DNA of 64,000 bases from positions 4,113,001 to 4,177,000 of the forward strand of contig NZ_CP087999.1 of NCBI RefSeq assembly GCF_021044625.1. Reading direction: 5' to 3'. Numbering within the stretch: the stretch's first letter is position 1; every line of letters begins with the position of its first letter. The translations under genes and the position numbers were made by a program. Below are positions 50,522 through 58,234 of the stretch, in pieces. The notes beneath the pieces are model-generated. The model searched no databases. It saw only the letters and a program-made list of their open reading frames with translations, and was not told the DNA's origin. This stretch comes from Geomonas sp. RF6 (GTDB lineage Bacteria; Desulfobacterota; Desulfuromonadia; Geobacterales; Geobacteraceae).

Positions 50522-51634
50522 ATGAAGATCAAGCTTATCAAGCTGGTGGACAGAGTGGCAGGGAAGGGGGCTACCATGTGCCTCCCTCCTCCGGCACAGC
50601 GGCCGGTACCTTCTCCACGCTCCATCCTGGTCATCCGCCCCGGCGGGATCGGGGACGCTGTGCTCCTCCTCCCCGCACTGAGGGCGCTGCAGCGCGCTTT
50701 TCCTGCCTGTCGCATAGATGTCCTTGCCGAGAGACGCAATGCCGGTGCTTTCCGTTTCATCTCCGGCCTCGGCTCGGTTCGCTGCTACGATTCGGCGCGG
50801 GGGCTCGGCGAGGTGCTGCGCTGTCGCTACGACGTGGTGATCGATACCGAGCAGTGGTATCACCTCTCCGCCGTGGTGGCGAGGCTGACCCGCGCGCCGG
50901 TCCTCATCGGCTTTGGCACCAACGAGAGGCGGCGGCTCTTTACTCATTCGGTGCCGTATCCGCGGGAATTCTACGAAGCCGACGCCTTCTTCAGGCTGCT
51001 TGAGCCGCTCGGCATCACGGCGCCGCCCCTGATCGAGACCCCCTTCGTGGAGCTTTCCGACTCCGACCGGCAGGAGGGGGCGCGCCTCCTGGCGCAACTG
51101 GGAGACAGGCGCTACATCACGCTCTTCCCCGGTGCCAGCGCCCCCGAGAAGCTCTGGAATGGTGAACGGTTCCGGGAGGTGGTCTCGCTGCTGAACCGGA
51201 GGGGGGTCGCGGTGGTGCTGCTCGGCGGGAAGGACACCGTGGCGGCAGCGGAGGCGGTCGCGCGGGGAACCGGGGCGCTCAACCTGGCGGGAGCGACCTC
51301 TCTCGCCGTCAGTGCCGCGGTCATAGAAGGAGGGGAGGGGCTGATCAGCGGCGACTCCGGGCTCCTGCACATCGCGGCAGGACTCGGCAAGCCGACCGCT
51401 GCCCTCTTCGGCCCGAGCGATCCGCGCAAGTGGGCGCCGCGCGGCGAGTCGCACATCGTGGTGGCGAAGGATCTTCAGTGCGCCCCCTGCTCCTCCTTCG
51501 GCACGATCCCACGCTGCACGGCGAAGGAAAAATGCATGGAGCAGATCTCGGTGGGGGATTTCCTGGAACGGATGGCGGGGCATCCTCTGTGGGGTGCGGC
51601 GCTCGGCACAAGACGTGACAGCGGCGAAGAATGA
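50522..51634 (+). CDS. GT9-family glycosyltransferase (heptosyltransferase-like)
   Basis: Soluble GT-B enzyme of 370 residues resembling LPS heptosyltransferases: ILVIRPGGIGDAVLLLPALR near 35-55, DVVIDTEQWYHLSA, TLFPGASAPEKLWNGERFRE and the C-terminal donor-site GDSGLLHIAAGLGKPTAALFG. Four cysteines near the C-terminus (CAPC, CTAKEKC) may bind zinc, as in related GT9 proteins. The ATG at 50522 is used. It is the last plus-strand gene before the minus-strand DUF6056 gene, which converges on it across 33 bases. Confidence 0.88.
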   Translation: MKIKLIKLVDRVAGKGATMCLPPPAQRPVPSPRSILVIRPGGIGDAVLLLPALRALQRAFPACRIDVLAERRNAGAFRFISGLGSVRCYDSARGLGEVLRCRYDVVIDTEQWYHLSAVVARLTRAPVLIGFGTNERRRLFTHSVPYPREFYEADAFFRLLEPLGITAPPLIETPFVELSDSDRQEGARLLAQLGDRRYITLFPGASAPEKLWNGERFREVVSLLNRRGVAVVLLGGKDTVAAAEAVARGTGALNLAGATSLAVSAAVIEGGEGLISGDSGLLHIAAGLGKPTAALFGPSDPRKWAPRGESHIVVAKDLQCAPCSSFGTIPRCTAKEKCMEQISVGDFLERMAGHPLWGAALGTRRDSGEE

Positions 51635-51667
51635 CGCTCCGAACGGACCGCTAGCTGCGGCTTTCCA

Positions 51668-53101
51668 TCACAGGGAGGCGCGCACCGTGTGCCGGGACTT
51701 GAGGACGACGCTCTTTTTTCCAAAGCAGGCGGCATAGTACTTGTTGACCCAGTATTTGCCGTCAAGGCTAACGAAGTAGAAATAGAGGCTCCCGGGGGTG
51801 GCTGTGAGCGGCTCCACGATGATGGTCTCTTCGTGCGACGTCATCACCTGGAGTTCTCTGCGCTGCAGCTCTTCGTGGTACCGGGAGGAGTTGCCGCTCA
51901 GCACGTCGTTCGCTACCAGGGCGAAGTTGGAGGTTTGCAGGGGGATCAGGGGGATAATAAGCGCTGAGGCAACAAGGCCCGATCCCTTGAACGTAACCCG
52001 CCTCATGAGGGCTACGACCTTCTCGCCGAAATGCGCGGAAAATAGTGCCACGTTCAGCAGCCAGCCGATGAGGAAGAAGAGGTAAATCATGTTGATGACC
52101 CTGTTCTGCGGCGGCGCCCCGGTACTGTGATACGGGATGAAAAAGGCTGCGAAGAGGAGCACAGAGAGGGAAAGTGCCGATCCGGCGATCCTGAAGGAGC
52201 GGAAGGTCTGCCGCAGCGCCGGGTGCCCGGTGACTGCGCTGAAGACCATGTACATGAGGATCAGGGTGACAGGTGCGGTCGCCCAGGTCTGGAGCAGTGG
52301 CAAGGCGTAGCGCAACGTTTCCACAGCGGTGACCAGTACCGGTTTGTGCTGCGTATATTGACCGAGTCTGACGAAGTTGCCGGGGGCCATTAGCGCCAGA
52401 TAGTTCCCGCCGGCCACAACGGCGACGGTGACAACCTGAAAGCGGTCGATAGCCTTGGTGGCGGCATGAGCATGGTAAAGTGCGAGCGCCGTCGCCAGCA
52501 GCGTCACTACGGCGACGATCTCGTTCGTTCCGCAAAGGAGGAGGCCGAGGATCGGCGTCAGGAATTTGAGGAGGAGATTGTCGTCCCTGCGACCCTGGAC
52601 GATGTGGACAAGAGCCGCAAGGTAAAGGATGAGGAGCGACTCCGCTACCTGGTATGTCACCACTCCTGCCATCCAATAGAGGCCCGACCTGATGTCGTCC
52701 ATCTGGTCGAGAAAGGCAAAGGCCAGGGCGAGCGTGAAGATGAGCCGTTGCTGCCGGGAGAGGGCCCTCGCGGTCACTTCGGCAACCAGAAGGTACAGGG
52801 CGGCGATCTGTGCTGCGGCAACGATCGCCAGGGAGAGCTTGTAGCCGGTGATGGAGTTGAATACCAGAGGGTTCAGGCTAAGGAGCGCGCTCGATGTGAA
52901 GCGTCCGGTCCATGTCGTGTACCAGTGATGCTGCGCCTCCAGAAACCCCTTTTCCATCGATATGGCGGAGTAGGCGAAATCGTCCGTCTGGGGATGGACG
53001 AAGTAAAAGTTGACCAGGAACGGGGAGATCGCCAGCAAAAGCACGACCACCATCAGGTGCAGCTTTGCCCTGGACGGGAGTGTGGAGGCTGTAGGTAGCA
53101 T
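51668..53101 (-). CDS. DUF6056-like integral membrane protein
   Basis: Membrane protein of 477 residues with about ten to eleven helices, the only minus-strand gene in the glycan island. The loop after helix 1 (FYFVHPQTDDFAYSAISMEK) has the D-D acidic motif and HWYTTWTGRFTSSALLSLNP follows, the pattern of the DUF6056/GtrB-region GT-C-like family. The ATG at 53101 has GAGGGGA upstream, starting just before the first helix; the frame stays open to 53185. It has its own sigma-70-like promoter and is less GC-rich than its neighbours, suggesting separate acquisition. No function is known. Confidence 0.75.
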   Translation of the reverse strand: MLPTASTLPSRAKLHLMVVVLLLAISPFLVNFYFVHPQTDDFAYSAISMEKGFLEAQHHWYTTWTGRFTSSALLSLNPLVFNSITGYKLSLAIVAAAQIAALYLLVAEVTARALSRQQRLIFTLALAFAFLDQMDDIRSGLYWMAGVVTYQVAESLLILYLAALVHIVQGRRDDNLLLKFLTPILGLLLCGTNEIVAVVTLLATALALYHAHAATKAIDRFQVVTVAVVAGGNYLALMAPGNFVRLGQYTQHKPVLVTAVETLRYALPLLQTWATAPVTLILMYMVFSAVTGHPALRQTFRSFRIAGSALSLSVLLFAAFFIPYHSTGAPPQNRVINMIYLFFLIGWLLNVALFSAHFGEKVVALMRRVTFKGSGLVASALIIPLIPLQTSNFALVANDVLSGNSSRYHEELQRRELQVMTSHEETIIVEPLTATPGSLYFYFVSLDGKYWVNKYYAACFGKKSVVLKSRHTVRASL

Positions 53102-53415
53102 TTTTTTAGATTCCCCTCTGTTCAACCGGCAGATTCTCCCTCTCAGGAAGAGCGGGAAGACAAGGAGCCCAGTTATTACAGTCATTCGGCATATCTGTCA
53201 ATGTGATACGCCAATTGTCGTTTCACGCGATGCCGGTGCCCTGGCCTTAAAGTTCAGGGGCGGGCGTTTCCCCGGAGAGTCTCCTCCCGCAGCGGAACGG
53301 CCGCCGGTTCATCACTGACCAGTTTCCGCTTTTTAAGGAGAGCTCTTTGTGGTAGCTTTACCCGCCGGAGAGACGTCTCCCCAGATGGTTTCCCGAAAGG
53401 AGTATTCGCTTTCAG
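53102..53415. other. 314-base divergent intergenic region
   Basis: This gap lies between the minus-strand membrane protein and the plus-strand epimerase. It holds the minus-strand promoter (53173-53201), a GAGACGTCTC palindrome (53370-53379), an ops-like GTGGTAGCTTT (53349-53359) and the epimerase ribosome binding site (AAAGGAG). No coding frame with recognisable homology is visible on either strand. Confidence 0.6.
53173..53201 (-). promoter_or_regulatory. Sigma-70-like promoter of the DUF6056 gene
   Basis: On the minus strand TTGACA (53201-53196), 17 bases, then TAATAA (53178-53173), about 70 bases before the ATG at 53101. The -35 is consensus; the -10 matches partially. A dedicated promoter fits this gene being an independent insert in the island. 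Confidence 0.6.
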
Positions 53416-54474
53416 ATGAAGAAGATTTTTGTCACCGGTTCCTCAGGTCTTATCGGTTCGGAAGTTGTCCGGTTTTTTCATGAAGAAGGTTTCCAGGTTT
53501 TTGGAGCAGACAACAACCAGAGGGCAGTCTTCTTCGGCCCCCAGGGGGACACCCGCTGGAGCCAGAAACGGATGGAGGAGACGCTCCCGAACTTCCGGCA
53601 TCACGAAATCGACATCCGTGACCGGGGCGGTGTCCTCGCGCTCCTGAAGGAGCTGAAGCCTCACTGCATCGTCCATGCTGCGGCACAGCCCTCTCACGAC
53701 CGGGCAGCCGACATTCCCTTCGACGACTTCGAGACGAACGCCGTCGCCACCCTGAATCTCTTGGAAGCCGCCCGCCAGGTTTGTCCCGAATCCCCCTTCA
53801 TTCACATGTCCACCAACAAGGTCTACGGCGATCTCCCGAACACCATTGCGCTGAAGGAGCTCGAGCAGAGATGGGATTATGACGATCCGGCCTACGAAAA
53901 GGGAATCCCGGAAACTTTTTCCATCGACCAGTCCAAACATTCCCTCTTCGGCGCTTCGAAGGTCGCCGGCGATGTGATGGTGCAGGAATACGGCCGGTAC
54001 TTCGGCATGCCGACCTGCTGCCTGCGCGGGGGGTGCCTCACCGGGCCCAACCACACCGGGGTGGAACTGCACGGCTTCCTGAGTTACCTCGTGAAGTGCA
54101 ATCTCGAGGGGCGGGAATACCGCATCTTCGGGTACGGAGGGAAGCAGGTCCGTGACAACATCCACTCCCACGATGTCGCCCGCTTCATCCATGCCTTCTA
54201 CCAGTCGCCACGCAGCGCGGAGGTGTACAACCTGGGCGGAGGAAAGGAAAATTCCTGCTCCATCCTGGAGGCCTTCGCGCTCGCGGAAAAGTACAGCGGG
54301 AAAAAGCAGGTCTACAGCTATGTGGAGGAGAACCGCATCGGCGATCATATCTGCTACTACAGCGACCTTTCGAAGATGAAGGCTCACTACCCCAGTTGGG
54401 ATATCTCCAAGCCTTTGCATCAAACGGTGCGGGAAATTGTGGAGTCGTGGCAGGAGCGTCTCCATGCCAGATGA
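53416..54474 (+). CDS. NAD-dependent epimerase (CDP-tyvelose/paratose 2-epimerase-like)
   Basis: Extended SDR of 352 residues: [16 protein letters not shown] (NAD loop), [15 protein letters not shown], and [19 protein letters not shown] where the YxxxK motif reads F-G-A-S-K, that is, Phe replaces the catalytic Tyr while Lys is kept. [20 protein letters not shown] follows. The S-T-N-K and E-L-E-Q-R motifs relate it to CDP-paratose 2-epimerase. The Phe seems common to this subgroup, so the protein is probably functional with a different mechanism or role. AAAGGAG precedes the ATG. First gene of the last island segment. Confidence 0.85.
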   Translation: MKKIFVTGSSGLIGSEVVRFFHEEGFQVFGADNNQRAVFFGPQGDTRWSQKRMEETLPNFRHHEIDIRDRGGVLALLKELKPHCIVHAAAQPSHDRAADIPFDDFETNAVATLNLLEAARQVCPESPFIHMSTNKVYGDLPNTIALKELEQRWDYDDPAYEKGIPETFSIDQSKHSLFGASKVAGDVMVQEYGRYFGMPTCCLRGGCLTGPNHTGVELHGFLSYLVKCNLEGREYRIFGYGGKQVRDNIHSHDVARFIHAFYQSPRSAEVYNLGGGKENSCSILEAFALAEKYSGKKQVYSYVEENRIGDHICYYSDLSKMKAHYPSWDISKPLHQTVREIVESWQERLHAR

Positions 54475-54661
54475 GAGTGCGCCTCTGGCCCTCCAGAGGC
54501 AGTACCAGGCCCGTTTTGCCGGCTCCGAGGCGTACAGGGCCTCGGTATGGAAGGAACTGAGCGCCTTCTTTTCCCGCTATGTGCCAGCAGGCGCCACGGT
54601 GGCCGACTGTGCCAGGACATGGCAGGTAGCGGACGCCTCCATCGACGTGGTGCCTGCATGA
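54464..54661 (+). pseudogene. Truncated SAM methyltransferase remnant
   Basis: A 65-residue frame from ATG 54464. Its first part, LQRQYQARFAGSEAYRASVW through FFSRYVPAGATVADCA, matches the N-terminus of glycan-locus methyltransferases, which continue ...GATVLDLGCG. Here the SAM loop is lost and the frame passes directly to TWQVADASIDVV, which resembles the later W-x-L-x-D-x-S-x-D-x-V segment of the same family. The frame then ends on the start codon of the next epimerase. So about 80 internal residues and the whole C-terminal half are missing. It overlaps the upstream gene by 11 bases, so it is still translated in coupling, but should be inactive. Confidence 0.8.
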
Positions 54662-55725
54662 GGATCCTCATCACCGGAATCTGCGGATTCGTTGGCAGCT
54701 CTTTGGCCTCCTCCTTGTTGGAGTCCATGCCCGATGCGGAACTCTACGGGTTGGACAATTTTATCCGGCCAGGGAGCGAGGAGAACCGGCGACGCCTTCT
54801 GGAGATGGGGGTCGCCGTGCAGCACGGCGATATCCGCCACGCCTCCGATCTCGAAGCTCTCCCCCCGGTGGACTACGTCATCGATGCTGCCGCCAATCCG
54901 AGCGTTCTTGCCGGCACGGACGGACAGACGAGCAGCAGGCAGCTTGTCGAGCACAACCTCTGGGGGACGGTGAACCTCTTGGAGTACTGCAAGCGCTACG
55001 GTGCCGGTTTCATTCTGATCAGCACCAGCAGGGTCTATTCCATTGCGCCGCTGGCCCAGGCCGAGGTCGCAGTCGTCGCAGACGCCTTTTCCCTGAAGCC
55101 CGGCGCCACCTTCCCCTCAGGGCTGACAGCAGCCGGAGTCGCCGAGTCCTTCAGCACCGACCCTCCGGTCTCTCTTTATGGGAGCACCAAGCGTGCATCG
55201 GAAATGCTGGCGCTTGAATACGGCGACACCTTCGGTTTTCCCGTCTGGATCAACCGCTGCGGTGTTCTCGCTGGAGCAGGGCAGTTCGGCCGCCCCGACC
55301 AGGGGATCTTTGCCTACTGGATCAACGCCTGGTTGCGTCGCGCGCCACTCGCCTACATCGGCTTCGGCGGCAAGGGGTACCAGGTGCGCGACTGCCTGCA
55401 CCCCAGGGACCTGGTTCCGCTTCTCATGAAGCAGATGGGCGCAGGAGCTGGCGCCCCCAGAGTCATCAACTGTGGCGGCGGGGTGGCAAACGCTATGTCC
55501 CTGGCAAACCTGAGTGCCTGGTGCAGGGACCGGTATGGCGAGCACTTGGTATCTGCTGTTCCCGAGATCCGGCGCAACGATATCCCCTGGCTCGTCATGG
55601 ACTCCTCCCTGGCCCATGACCTCTGGGGGTGGCAACCTGCGACCACGATCGAGGCGATCCTCGACGAGATCGCCACGCACGCCGAGGCCCACCCCGCATG
55701 GCTGGAGATTTCAGGATCGCTATGA
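54658..55725 (+). CDS. NAD-dependent epimerase (CDP-paratose 2-epimerase-like)
   Basis: Extended SDR of 355 residues: ILITGICGFVGSSLASSL (NAD loop), LISTSRVYSIAPL, catalytic SLYGSTKRASEMLALEY with an intact Tyr and Lys, and NRCGVLAGAGQFGRPDQGIF, which is characteristic of the CDP-tyvelose 2-epimerase group. With the epimerase at 53416 it forms a pair of distinct members of one family. No CDP-glucose 4,6-dehydratase or cytidylyltransferase gene is in the window, so the true nucleotide sugar is uncertain. ATGA overlaps on both sides. Confidence 0.9.
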   Translation: MRILITGICGFVGSSLASSLLESMPDAELYGLDNFIRPGSEENRRRLLEMGVAVQHGDIRHASDLEALPPVDYVIDAAANPSVLAGTDGQTSSRQLVEHNLWGTVNLLEYCKRYGAGFILISTSRVYSIAPLAQAEVAVVADAFSLKPGATFPSGLTAAGVAESFSTDPPVSLYGSTKRASEMLALEYGDTFGFPVWINRCGVLAGAGQFGRPDQGIFAYWINAWLRRAPLAYIGFGGKGYQVRDCLHPRDLVPLLMKQMGAGAGAPRVINCGGGVANAMSLANLSAWCRDRYGEHLVSAVPEIRRNDIPWLVMDSSLAHDLWGWQPATTIEAILDEIATHAEAHPAWLEISGSL

Positions 55726-56492
55726 CCACATCCGCTGCTCACCCGAAAAAGCTCGCTCTTCTCTCCGTAGTCATCCCTGCCCGGGACGAGGCGGGGTGCA
55801 TCTGCTCCACCGTCGAGCACCTGCACCTGGAACTGCGCCTGAACGAAGTGCCCCACGAAATCATCGTTGTCGACGACGGCAGCAGCGACAACACCTGGCA
55901 ACTGCTGCAACAGCTCAAGGAGCGGATACCGGGGGTGAGACCGGTTCAAAACTGCGCCCCCCACGGCTTTGGCAGGGCCATCATCCGCGGGCTCGACTCC
56001 ATGACCGGCGACGCGGTGGTGATCATGATGGCCGACGAGTCCGACGATTGCCGTGACGTGGTGCGCTATTGGGAGGAACTGAACAATGGCTGCGACTGCG
56101 TATTCGGCAGCCGCTTCATAAAGGGCGGGGGGACCATCGACTACCCGCGCTTCAAATTGGCCATTAACCGGATGGCCAACAAATTCCTGCAGGTCGTCTT
56201 CGGGATAAGACTGAACGACACCACCAACGCTTTCAAGGCGTACCGTCGAGAAGTCATCGAGGGGTGCCGCCCTCTCATCTCTCCGCACTTTAACCTCACG
56301 GTGGAAATCCCTCTAAAAGCCATCGTGCGTGGCTATTCCTGGAAGATCATCCCAATTACCTGGCGCAATCGAAGAACGGGAGAAGCAAAGCTGAAGATCA
56401 AGGAGATGGGGAGCCGGTACCTCTTCATCTGCCTGTATATCTGGCTGGAAAAATACCTCTCCCGCGGCGATTACATGAGGAAGACTCCCTGA
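55722..56492 (+). CDS. GT2 polyprenyl-phosphate sugar synthase-like (DPM1 type)
   Basis: GT-A enzyme of 256 residues: LSVVIPARDEAGCICSTVEH, IIVVDDGSSDNTWQLL, GFGRAIIRGLDSMTGDAVVI and the metal site MMADESDDCRDV. FGSRFIKGG and LNDTTNAFKAYRREVIEG match dolichol-phosphate mannosyltransferases. It lacks transmembrane anchors but ends in a basic hydrophobic stretch. It probably makes a polyprenyl-phosphate sugar used by the membrane GT-C protein that follows. Confidence 0.9.
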   Translation: MTTSAAHPKKLALLSVVIPARDEAGCICSTVEHLHLELRLNEVPHEIIVVDDGSSDNTWQLLQQLKERIPGVRPVQNCAPHGFGRAIIRGLDSMTGDAVVIMMADESDDCRDVVRYWEELNNGCDCVFGSRFIKGGGTIDYPRFKLAINRMANKFLQVVFGIRLNDTTNAFKAYRREVIEGCRPLISPHFNLTVEIPLKAIVRGYSWKIIPITWRNRRTGEAKLKIKEMGSRYLFICLYIWLEKYLSRGDYMRKTP

Positions 56493-56566
56493 TATGGCGG
56501 CGCCGTTCCATCCCTCCCGGATTTCTCCCTTTCTCCATTTTTCCCGTCTGCTTTCGGAGCCGTAGC

Positions 56567-57949
56567 GTGTCAATCCTTTCCCGTAGATACTTTTTCCTGA
56601 TCCTTTGCGGCGTGTTCTTGTTGTCACTGGACGTAAGACTGTATGCCACAGCAGTAACTCCTGGGCAGGACAATCACATCGACCTGGGAATTTATCGCAA
56701 CAGCGGACAGCTCGTAGTAAACCACATCAACCCGTATGACTCCTCCGACGGTTACGAGATAAGGCAGAAGCTAAGAACGAACAATGACGCGTACAACTCG
56801 TGGGTGAGCGAGACCCAGGAGAGGTGGAACCATTACGCAGGGAGCAACCTGCCTCTGACGGTGCTGATTCTGGGCGGTATCGAAGATCTCTGGATCGTTG
56901 CCGGGTTCGACGGGTCGGGATACGCGTCCGCAACCTTCTACCGGTACTGCTTTGCCGTCTTTGACAGCATCCTGTGCGTGGTGATCGCCATGTACATCCT
57001 GAGGTTCTGGGAGAAGAGGTCGCTGTTGTTCAAGCTGGCGGCGATCTTATTTACCGCTGTCCTTAACCCGATCCTGCTCTATCAGGGGTCCATACTCCCG
57101 GAAGAGAAGGGGCTGCAGGTGGCTTTCATGCTCCTTGCCCTGTACTTTGCCCGTTCCGAGGGGAAGGTCGCGAGGCTCATCCTCGCCGGAGTTTTCACCG
57201 GAGCGTCGATAGCATACAAGGGGATCGGGGTCTTCATCGTGCCGCTGGTTTTCTGGTATGCCGTCCTGAACGGAGGGGAGGGCGGCAGTGGCGGTATCTG
57301 GAGCCGCACGCGATGCAGGGATGCCATAACCTTTGCTGCTTCGGTTCTCTCCGTTCTGATGTTGACCTGCCTGCCCTTTCTCGCCGGCCTGACGCAGATG
57401 ATGTCTGGCAGGCTCTCCGGAAACATGGACACGAAATGTGTCATCCACGCCTCGATATGGCGCGTCTTCGTCGATCTCCTGCCGCATCACTGGGGGTACC
57501 TGCGCAGCGCGACCATAGTCGTCTATCTCGTTGCCGCCGGGGTCATTCTCAGGTGTAGGCGATCTCACGTGGAAGATGCTTTTGCCGCGGTAGTGCTCCT
57601 CTTTACTAATGTCATGCTCCTGGCAGGAAGTCTCGACAGGATGAATATGGGGATACTCTTCTGCCTGGTGGTCCTGTGCCATAAAGATCATTACAGAGAG
57701 ATGTACTACTATTTCATCATCGCCGGATTCCTGATCCTGTCATGCCATCTCCCAATCGGCTTCAACGGGCAGCCACGGCTATTCCCTCTGCTTCCTTCGT
57801 ACCTTTTCCCCGATGAGGAATACAGGAACGCCCTCTTTGCGCTCGGCTTTACGGCGCTTCATCTGCTGGGGCTTTATCGCGTCTGCGCCGAGAAGGGCGC
57901 GGAGGGAGCGCGTACGCCCTTGCACGAGCCGGCCACCCCCGTTGCATGA
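56567..57949 (+). CDS. GT-C/GT87-like integral membrane glycosyltransferase
   Basis: Membrane protein of 460 residues with about ten helices. The loop after helix 1 has GQDNHIDLGIYRNSGQLVVN and INPYDSSDGYE, the D-x-x-x-Y-R-x-x-x-x and N-P-Y-D patterns typical of GT87/PIMT-type polyprenyl-phosphate mannosyltransferases. It would act on the periplasmic side with donor made by the DPM1-type enzyme encoded 74 bases upstream. GTG start. It is the last gene of the island before the tRNA and looks less GC-rich than the left part. Confidence 0.8.
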   Translation: MSILSRRYFFLILCGVFLLSLDVRLYATAVTPGQDNHIDLGIYRNSGQLVVNHINPYDSSDGYEIRQKLRTNNDAYNSWVSETQERWNHYAGSNLPLTVLILGGIEDLWIVAGFDGSGYASATFYRYCFAVFDSILCVVIAMYILRFWEKRSLLFKLAAILFTAVLNPILLYQGSILPEEKGLQVAFMLLALYFARSEGKVARLILAGVFTGASIAYKGIGVFIVPLVFWYAVLNGGEGGSGGIWSRTRCRDAITFAASVLSVLMLTCLPFLAGLTQMMSGRLSGNMDTKCVIHASIWRVFVDLLPHHWGYLRSATIVVYLVAAGVILRCRRSHVEDAFAAVVLLFTNVMLLAGSLDRMNMGILFCLVVLCHKDHYREMYYYFIIAGFLILSCHLPIGFNGQPRLFPLLPSYLFPDEEYRNALFALGFTALHLLGLYRVCAEKGAEGARTPLHEPATPVA

Positions 57950-58037
57950 AATGCGGTACACTTATGTCTTGCGCGGTACGGTGCGCTCCGGGGGGAGGCT
58001 TGGGTTAAAAGAAAGATTTTGCGTTTTAATAAAAGCC

Positions 58038-58066
58038 TTGACTTTGCCGAGTCCAATTGGTATAAC
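58038..58066 (+). promoter_or_regulatory. Promoter of the tRNA-Val gene
   Basis: TTGACT (58038-58043), exactly 17 bases, TATAAC (58061-58066), giving a predicted start about 10 bases before the tRNA. This is the strongest sigma-70 promoter in the window, in keeping with a stable-RNA gene. Confidence 0.85.
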
Positions 58067-58083
58067 GTCATCTGTTCAACAGC

Positions 58084-58158
58084 AGGCGCGTAGCTCAGGG
58101 GGAGAGCGCTACCTTGACACGGTAGAGGTCGGCGGTTCGAGACCGCCCGCGCCTACCA
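58084..58158 (+). tRNA. tRNA-Val (anticodon GAC)
   Basis: A 75-base cloverleaf with encoded CCA. Acceptor arm 58084-58090 pairs with 58148-58154; the D arm has GCTC/GAGC; the anticodon stem CTACC/GGTAG encloses TTGACAC with GAC at 58116-58118; the T arm is GGCGG-TTCGAGA-CCGCC. The acceptor starts with A-U rather than the usual G-C, which is uncommon but regular in pairing. It lies between the glycan island and thrS. Confidence 0.96.
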
Positions 58159-58190
58159 TTTAAACCAACCGTTAACCAAACGGATCGAAG

Positions 58191-58218
58191 AAGGCATCGA
58201 AGGTTTGATGCCTTTTTT
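58191..58218 (+). terminator. Rho-independent terminator between tRNA-Val and thrS
   Basis: AAGGCATC (58191-58198) and GATGCCTT (58207-58214) form a stem around an 8-base loop, and the T-run continues to 58218. It ends the tRNA transcript 16 bases before the thrS ATG, so thrS is either expressed by read-through (attenuation) or from a promoter within or upstream of the tRNA region that I cannot see. Confidence 0.8.
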
Positions 58219-58234
58219 CTTTAAGGGGGCCAGC

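Noticed and set aside
53416-55725. A CDP-tyvelose/paratose biosynthesis cluster
   Set aside because: Two 2-epimerase-like proteins are present, but no glucose-1-phosphate cytidylyltransferase, 4,6-dehydratase or reductase of that pathway is seen in the window, and one epimerase lacks the catalytic Tyr.
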